Part shown: positions 58,259 to 64,000 of the stretch, one piece after another
Numbering within the stretch: the first letter of the stretch is position 1
Layout of the letters: every line of letters starts with the position of its first letter
Assembly: GCA_027625915.1 (NCBI GenBank)
Contig: JANTQA010000045.1
Location: forward strand, 1,736,001-1,800,000
Direction: 5' to 3'
Length of the DNA: 64,000 bases
Source: Anaeramoeba flamelloides
Taxonomy: Eukaryota > Metamonada > Anaeramoebidae
The notes under the pieces: generated by a model
Seen by the model: only the letters and a program-made list of their open reading frames with translations
Told to the model about the DNA's origin: nothing
Database searches by the model: none
Program-made: the position numbers and the translations under genes

Positions 58259-58570
58259 TTAAGAGTTTCTGACAAAAATTTGGAAAAACGCCCAATTAAA
58301 GCAAATAAAAATCAGTGAAATATTGAAACAAAAAGGTATTAACAAACTATAGTACCAGTCAGTTCGAAAGAACTCTGTGAGGGGATCCTTTTTTGCAGAC
58401 AAATGAACAAAATCAAACTTTACAAAAAAAAGGTATCCAATTGCAATAAAAGCAATAGCACTTCCAATAATTAAAAAAAGACCCCACCCTACAGATCGAT
58501 CGTTTGTCCGTCGAACATAAACGTTCTGTGTTCTTTGTTTAAATTCAAGTTTATTCTTATCGATTTGCAT
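58259..58570 (-). CDS. PIG-Y-like GPI-GlcNAc transferase subunit
   Basis: 103 residues from the ATG at 58570, with two hydrophobic helices, at about residues 28-51 (GWGLFLIIGSAIAFIAIGYL) and 72-97. The second helix and its flanks, FFRTDWYYSLLIPFCF followed by NWAFFQIFVRNS, line up with the end of PIG-Y (FYSLLLPITIPVYVFFHLW... KLFRHN): a YSLLxP turn, a hydrophobic helix with W, and a short basic/polar tail. PIG-Y is a tiny ER subunit of the complex that starts GPI-anchor synthesis by adding GlcNAc to phosphatidylinositol. The gene appears intronless. The basic 27-residue N-terminal extension is longer than in the about 71-residue human protein. Confidence 0.7.
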   Translation of the reverse strand: MQIDKNKLEFKQRTQNVYVRRTNDRSVGWGLFLIIGSAIAFIAIGYLFFVKFDFVHLSAKKDPLTEFFRTDWYYSLLIPFCFNISLIFICFNWAFFQIFVRNS

Positions 58571-58634
58571 TTTTGTTTATTTGTTTGTATTGTTATTTTT
58601 GAATTCTTTTTTTGTTATTTTGAAATTCCCAAAA

Positions 58635-58817
58635 GTTGAAATCTCTGTTAAAGGTGAATTTGTGATTAAGAAAGTTCAACAAATCAGTAAAACCAAAAAA
58701 AATGAATGAATTTTTTACAAAACCAAAGAAACAAAATTATTCATTAATGGATTTAGGTGGATTATTTTCGATTGGAATGCCAATTAAGATAAACAATTTA
58801 AAAGAATTGGAATAAAC
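58635..58817 (+). other. possible hidden exon(s), plus strand
   Basis: Upstream of and divergent from the PIG-Y-like gene. One frame reads VEISVKGEFVIKKVQQIS up to a GTAAAA donor-like word (58687). Another, from the ATG at 58702, reads MNEFFTKPKKQNYSLMDLGG, then LFSIGMPIKINNLKELE and a stop (37 residues). The G+C and amino-acid mix look coding, but I cannot decide between frames or name a family. Confidence 0.25.
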
Positions 58818-59865
58818 AAAATATAGGGTATCAATTTTGAGATTATGATTTCAAAATAATATTTCTTTATTATTATCAGAATATTTTGGCATAATGGGGG
58901 GGGCAATTTGAATCTCATTTCTATTTTCTTATTTTTCCTAATCAAAAGAAAGTTTCCAAAGAAATAAATTGATAATTTGTGATCTCTATTTTTTACTTCT
59001 ATGGTCCTATTTGGTTATAGAAGTTTATCTATTGTGGGGTTGAACTCTGAATCCTAAATGAAATTATATTGCTAAATTGAAAAAAAGAGAACCAGTTGAT
59101 TTTTTACTCCTTTAAATTTAAAAATGTTAAAAAACAAAGATTTTTTTTGAAATATCAAAAAAATGCCCTACTTTTTTGGAATTGCCTTAAATCATTGTTG
59201 AGTTGGAAGATTTTTATCTAATGATCTAAGATATTGAACTAAAGATATAAACAAAAAGCGTCAATTATGATTGTTCAATTTATAAAAAAACAAAAATAAA
59301 AAACACTGGTGTCTGTCAGAAAGTTTTTATAAGTACGATATAACAAAACTGATCAATTTAAATAATACTAAGAGACTTTTTCCTTAGTCTACAGTTTTTT
59401 AATTTTTTTTAGTGAATTTAAATAATAATTATAAATCTTCATATATAAATTAACCTGATAAAAAATTTGATGAATTAGGAATTCTTCTTTGAAATGAACT
59501 AGTTTTGAAAGTTGAATTATTCGATTTCAAAAAACTTGAAACTAAATAAAAAGGTTTTTTTTTTTTTTTTAATTTATCAGTAATAAAATATTTGTTTTAA
59601 TTTCAAATGACGATTAATAATATTGTAATCAAACTTTTAATTAAAATTAAAGATCTCTATTTACAAAATGAAATTATTTTATTTATTTTTTTTTTAATTT
59701 ACATCAAAATAAGCTAAAACGGAAAAATAAATTCATTATTTTTTTCCTTGATATCTTGTATAATTATTAAATATTTGATAGTAATCAATAGTACCCAAAT
59801 TGGATGTTTATTGGATTTTTAGAGGAATAAAAGAACATTTAAAATTATGCGTGAACCTTTCACAA
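58818..59865. other. intergenic AT-rich sequence
   Basis: No gene or repeat recognised. Confidence 0.4.
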
Positions 59866-60273
59866 CACATGTGCAAAAAGTGGTGCCTTAATATTTTAAG
59901 TGTTTTTACTAAATTTGTCATTTTTTCAAAAATTGTAAAACTTTTCTGATATGCCGGGCTGGAGAGAACAGTTTCTTTTTAACAAACTTGATGTTTCTTA
60001 TAAAAAAAACTATTTAATGAAAAAATAAAAAAACTTTGTGGTTTTTTTTGTGTTCTGATTTCTGAAAATTATTTTCTATTTTTGAATTTCTGTTTCTTCC
60101 CCAAACATTTCTATTCTATTATTAAATAGATCTTTTGGCCTTTAGAACACTCGAGTTTGTTGAAAAAAAATCTCTTCCTTTGGCGCACATATGAAAAGTT
60201 TTTTATTTTTTGAAAAAATGACAAATTTAGTAAAAACACTTAAAATATTAAGTCCTCACTTTTTGCACATGTG
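59866..60273. mobile_element. foldback element with CACATGTGCAAAAAGTG ends
   Basis: Arms of about 95 bp, 59866-59960 and 60178-60273, are inverted copies (CACATGTGCAAAAAGTG, CTTAATATTTTAAGTG and TTTTTACTAAATTTGTCATT and their complements). The centre of about 215 bp is unique. No TA or TTAA duplication is evident. Confidence 0.65.
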
Positions 60274-60796
60274 AATAATGTAAAAAAAGTTGAAAAAAAA
60301 ATTTACTTAATAAAATAAAATAAATAAAAAATTGTTATCTCAGTGTTAATATAGATATCATTCAAATAAATATTGATTTTTGGATGAATCACTAAAGTCA
60401 TATATTTTGGGAACTTTTATTTCAAAAATGAATTGCTAAAAACATGTAGTTTTTTTCAAGTTATTTCAAATAAAGAAATTTAGTTGTGAATTTTTGTAAA
60501 TATCTTTTCTCTACTACCTGTGTATGTTTAATAGTATGTTTTAAACAATAAAAAAAGTCTCTTTTTTACTCTCGTTTGTACAAGTTTATGATAAATAATT
60601 AGTGAATCGTAAGAAAAATTCACAAAAAAATTGAATAAGGGTTGAAAGTGGGTAAAAATTTATTAGAACATTCACTATGAATAAAATTCAATTTAACTTT
60701 TTTTATTATTTTTGTAAACTTTTATTCAAAAATATTGATGTGAACTATAACAATAAAAATATTGTGGATAATACTCAACAAATGTAATAATTACTA

Positions 60797-60992
60797 CAGT
60801 CAGTTCCACTTTTAAGGCACAAACTTTCAACCAAATTTAAGTTACATAAAAATCTCAAATTAAGGCACAAAATTTGTAATTTTTTTTTTTACAATTTATT
60901 TTACTAGAATCTCAAATTTGTGCCTTAATTTGAGATTTTTATTGTGCCTTAAATTTCGTTGAAATTTGTGCCCTTAAAAGTGGAACTGACTG
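60797..60992. mobile_element. mariner-type MITE, copy 9
   Basis: Clean ends, TA-CAGTCAGTTCCACTTTTAAG ... CTTAAAAGTGGAACTGACTG-TA, one of the best-preserved copies in the window and probably among the youngest. Confidence 0.9.
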
Positions 60993-61036
60993 TAAACCAA
61001 AACAAAATCATTCAAAATTTGTTCTAATAATAAAAA

Positions 61037-61132
61037 ATGTCCTTTTATTATTATCCAATTCCCTGCTCTTTGTGTCGTAAATGGTACTTATTTAACAAAC
61101 CATCTCTTCAAAGTAATTTCAAAAACAAAAAC

Positions 61133-61216
<84 letters not shown>

Positions 61217-61294
61217 TATAATAATAATAATAATAATATAAATGGTCATGTATGGGGCCATCATTGTGTTTGGTTCATTTTATTTTACAAATAG
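61037..61294 (+). CDS. poly-Asn ORF with CxxC-KW motif
   Basis: An 85-residue frame from the ATG at 61037. It starts MSFYYYPIPCSLCRKWYLF, passes through an Asn run of more than 40 residues encoded by (AAT)n, and ends NGHVWGHHCVWFILFYK. The C-x2-C-x-KW followed, after the Asn run, by W-x3-C recalls a CW-type zinc finger, in which Cys pairs and Trp read histone tails, but the spacing is unusual. A GTAATT word just before the Asn run (61110) could instead be a splice donor, making the repeat intronic. It may be one exon of a larger gene, or no gene at all. Confidence 0.3.
61131..61241. repeat. (AAT)n microsatellite
   Basis: More than 30 AAT units with one TAT interruption. Confidence 0.95.
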
Positions 61295-62685
61295 TTTTGG
61301 TTTTTTGTTTAAATGAATAAATAATAATAATATAAAATAAATCTTCTCATTGATTTTTAATGTCGAATCTTCTCTTCTTGAAGGATAATTATTGTTTACT
61401 GGCATTATATTACATCTATAAAAGTAATAGGATATATAAATTGATTTTCTAATATAAAAATGTGTTTTTTGAAATAGAAAATATAATTACTGTTATACTA
61501 TAAGAACAATTATAATTTTCTCTTATTTCAACCTGTAATTTATATATATATATTAAAAAAAATATTAAAATTCAAAAGAAAAGAAATAATAGAAATTTAA
61601 AAGGATTTTTTGATCCTTACTTGAAAATAAGTAAAACTGATATTTTTACAAATTTTGTAAATAAGTTATATATATTGATGCAATTTTTTTAAAAAATTTG
61701 CTTGTTGATGTTCAAAGCCAAAAAAAAAAATGTTAACACTTTTTTTTTTCTTCTATTATATAATTTACTATTGAGCATAACCTTACATAACTATTCAGAT
61801 GTTAGACAAACATTATCAATTTTTAAGAATATAAAATCTATCTTTATTTCTTAAGTATATTTATAATATAGTTTCAATGGATGTAATCAAACTCTTTGTA
61901 TTCAAAAAAGAAATGTTTAAATATTAACTATTGTTTTCTATTGAAGATAAAACAAAATAGGTATTTAATAAAAAATTGAATTTTTGATTTTTTAAGTGTA
62001 AATTATTTTCAGATTTTTAATTTTGAATAATCTCTTTGAATTGTTTTTTTTTTTTTTTTAATAGAGAACACTATTCTTAGAATCAATTAAAAATGTAGAT
62101 TTTTTTAATAATATGTACAAAATTTTTTTTTAGTTTTTCACACAACAATTAATTTTCATAAAAATGGTTACATTTTGAAATATTTTTTCACAAAAATAAA
62201 AAATTACCAAAAAATTAATTTGTTTAATAATTCTCAATTATTAGAAATCACACCCTTTCAACACTTATTGGATTTTTGTGTGTGTGTGTGATTGTTTATA
62301 ATGGAAATGTTATATGCGGATAAATTCCTGAAGAAAAAAAAATTTTTAAAACACACTGAAAAATGCATTTTAGATAGTTAAAAATTCAATATTAAAGAAG
62401 AAAAGGTTTCCAAACAAATTTCTCACTTCCGATTCCACAACTTAATTTATTTGGTGAATCCTCATTCCAAAATGTTAACTTTTTAATGAATTATATTTAA
62501 AAAAGAGATCTCAAAATATAGGTTATTTGTACTCAAAATAAATAATTATATTTAACATGATATTATAATATTCATTGGAATACAAATAATTTTTTTTTTC
62601 ATTTTACTTGTCTAATTATTTTACAAAAGTAAAATATTATACTTGTTTTTAAACCAAACAAAAAATATCTAATTTTTAAAATATA
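61295..62685. other. intergenic AT-rich sequence
   Basis: A short (TG)n at 62275-62290; nothing else recognisable. Confidence 0.4.
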
Positions 62686-63074
62686 CAGTCCACAGCTATT
62701 ATGAAATTTTTTTGATATCAAATTTTGATCTTGATAAAGATTTTTAAAAAGTTGAAAATAAAGATATCTGCTCATAATGAAAAAAAAAAATCTTGAATGA
62801 ATTAATAATAAAGATTTTTTTTCTATTATTGTCAAAAACAATTCATTATTTTAAGACTCAATTTTATGTTGTTTCTTATCAATTTTTCGATGCTAAGAGT
62901 TATTTTGGGTTCTTAAAATTTATTTTTTGAAGATTTCAAAAAATTTTTGAATATTAATTAATTTAAGATTTTTTTTTTCAGTATGAGTAATTATCTTTAT
63001 TTTCAACTTTTTAAAAATCTATATCAAGATCAAAATGTGATCGAAAAAATTTCATAGTAGAATTACAACAGCTG
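62686..63074. mobile_element. TA-flanked foldback family 2, copy 2
   Basis: TA-bounded; arms of about 130 bp share AAATTTTGATCTTGATA and AAAAAGTTGAAAATAAAGATA in opposite orientation. The right end (complement CAGCTGTTGTAATTCTACTATG) matches the left end of the 45.92 kb copy. Length 389 bp against 399 bp there. Confidence 0.7.
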
Positions 63075-63203
63075 TACTTGAATATAAAATAAATGTGTGT
63101 TATTTCCAATGTGGTTATTATTTTAATTTTAAATAACTAAAAATAAGAAGCGAGTAATTTTCCAATTTATTGGTGATTGATTAAAAAAAAAAACCTCTAA
63201 CCT

Positions 63204-63645
63204 CTAATTGATTTTTTCTTTACAATACAAAGATAAAGAAAGAAGAAAACCAAAAAGTAATAAAATAAATGTCCAAACAATCTTAAAAGGTGGTGATAAT
63301 CTGGCTCCACTATTAAGAGGCATTTTAAAAAGTTATAAATCTCCTTTAAACTTTCATAGAATAATGAAAACTGTTTAACTGAATTCATTTTTTAATGAAA
63401 ACGTGAAGGGTTGGTAGTTTTTGATGTATTTTTATTTATACTAATTTATAACACCATAATAAATTGAGAAAATAGTCATTTTCCTTTTGTTTTCGGATTT
63501 GTTGATCAACCCATACCTCTGTCAACCAAATCAAAATAAAATACAATAAAAATCTTTTGATTTGAAATTTGATTGCGTTAAGTATCTCTTTTTTGTTTTT
63601 TTTTGAAAAAACAACTTTTTTTTTCAATGATCTCTTTTTGATCAA
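63204..63645 (-). CDS. possible small membrane-protein gene
   Basis: Two readings are possible. (a) A 39-residue frame from the ATG at 63323 to 63204, MPLNSGARLSPPFKIVWTF followed by one hydrophobic helix and a basic tail, has an in-frame stop upstream. (b) A two-exon reading joins the frame that reads EILNAIKFQIKRFLLYFILI and ends ...LTE at a GTATGG donor (63516) to EIYNFLKCLLIVEPDYHHLL after a TTTAAAG acceptor; both junctions are between codons. Either way it would be a small membrane protein of unknown family. The gene could begin outside the window on the right. Confidence 0.25.
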
Positions 63646-64000
63646 ACAAAATTTTTCTTTTTTAAAATTATCGTTGTTTTAGCCCTTTAAATCATCAACC
63701 ATTATATCACAATATAATTTTCTATATGATATATTGACATTTATCATGATTTTTATACAATTATTTTGGAAAGTTATTATTGATTATCATGATTTTCTAA
63801 AAATATCGCGATATGATCAAAAATAATCAAGATTTTTGAAACTTTATCCAGAATTGAAAAAGATATAACAAATTCTCAATTAAATAAAAATAAAGTAAAA
63901 AAAAAAAATTTGTTAAAATGGATTTTATAATAATTAATTGGTAAAAAATCAAAAAAAAACAAATCTATCTTTAATTAAGAACCCACAAAATCAGATCCAC

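Noticed and set aside
1-64000. tRNA genes
   Set aside because: I looked for T-arm words of the GGTTCRANNCC type and found none with a partner D-arm; a covariance search would be decisive.
1-64000. CRISPR arrays, operons, bacterial promoters
   Set aside because: The window has spliced eukaryotic genes; the regular repeats are microsatellites and foldback elements, with no equal-length repeat-spacer pattern.

Overview
This is an AT-rich, gene-poor nuclear window (long A and T runs, GT-AG introns, proteins rich in K, N, E and F), so it is eukaryotic and most likely from a free-living amoeboid or flagellate protist. The centriolar FOR20/FOP-like protein suggests a lineage that keeps basal bodies. 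An Anaeramoeba-type genome would fit, but nothing here proves the species. Only about a tenth of the window looks coding. Most of the rest is foldback repeats, short inverted-repeat transposons and dispersed repeats.

Layout. 0.1-3 kb is hairpin and inverted-repeat clutter, followed by a B-box zinc-finger exon (minus strand, 3.2-3.4 kb). 6.9-13.8 kb is one large palindromic element with nested insertions. At 16 kb there is a short LisH/FOP-type gene, and at 20.9-23.3 kb an 824-residue disordered Lys/Asn-rich protein. A TBC RabGAP gene runs on the minus strand from 31.65 to 26.22 kb in three exons. A LINE reverse-transcriptase remnant lies at 33.9-34.5 kb. A DGAT1-like MBOAT acyltransferase gene runs on the plus strand from 38.48 to 43.69 kb in two exons. 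An Sds3-like gene (probable histone deacetylase complex subunit) runs from 47.45 to 52.39 kb in three exons. A 5S rRNA gene is at 53.66 kb, a PIG-Y-like GPI-synthesis subunit at 58.3-58.6 kb, and weaker gene-like pieces lie at 58.6, 61.0 and 63.2-63.6 kb.

The strongest structural observation is that three neighbouring genes (TBC, MBOAT, Sds3-like) are each split by one intron of nearly the same size, about 4.12, 3.92 and 4.04 kb, while their other introns are 116-259 bp. Reading phase is kept exactly across every junction. The long introns carry transposon-derived repeats, including a TTAA-flanked piggyBac-like element inside the TBC intron. Nine copies of a TA-flanked mariner-type MITE, two copies of a second TA-flanked foldback family, and five copies of a hairpin-array repeat are spread through the window. 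The genes belong to unrelated housekeeping functions (vesicle traffic, lipid storage, chromatin, GPI anchors, centrioles), and I see no operon-like logic or defence system. All identities are from motif reading only.
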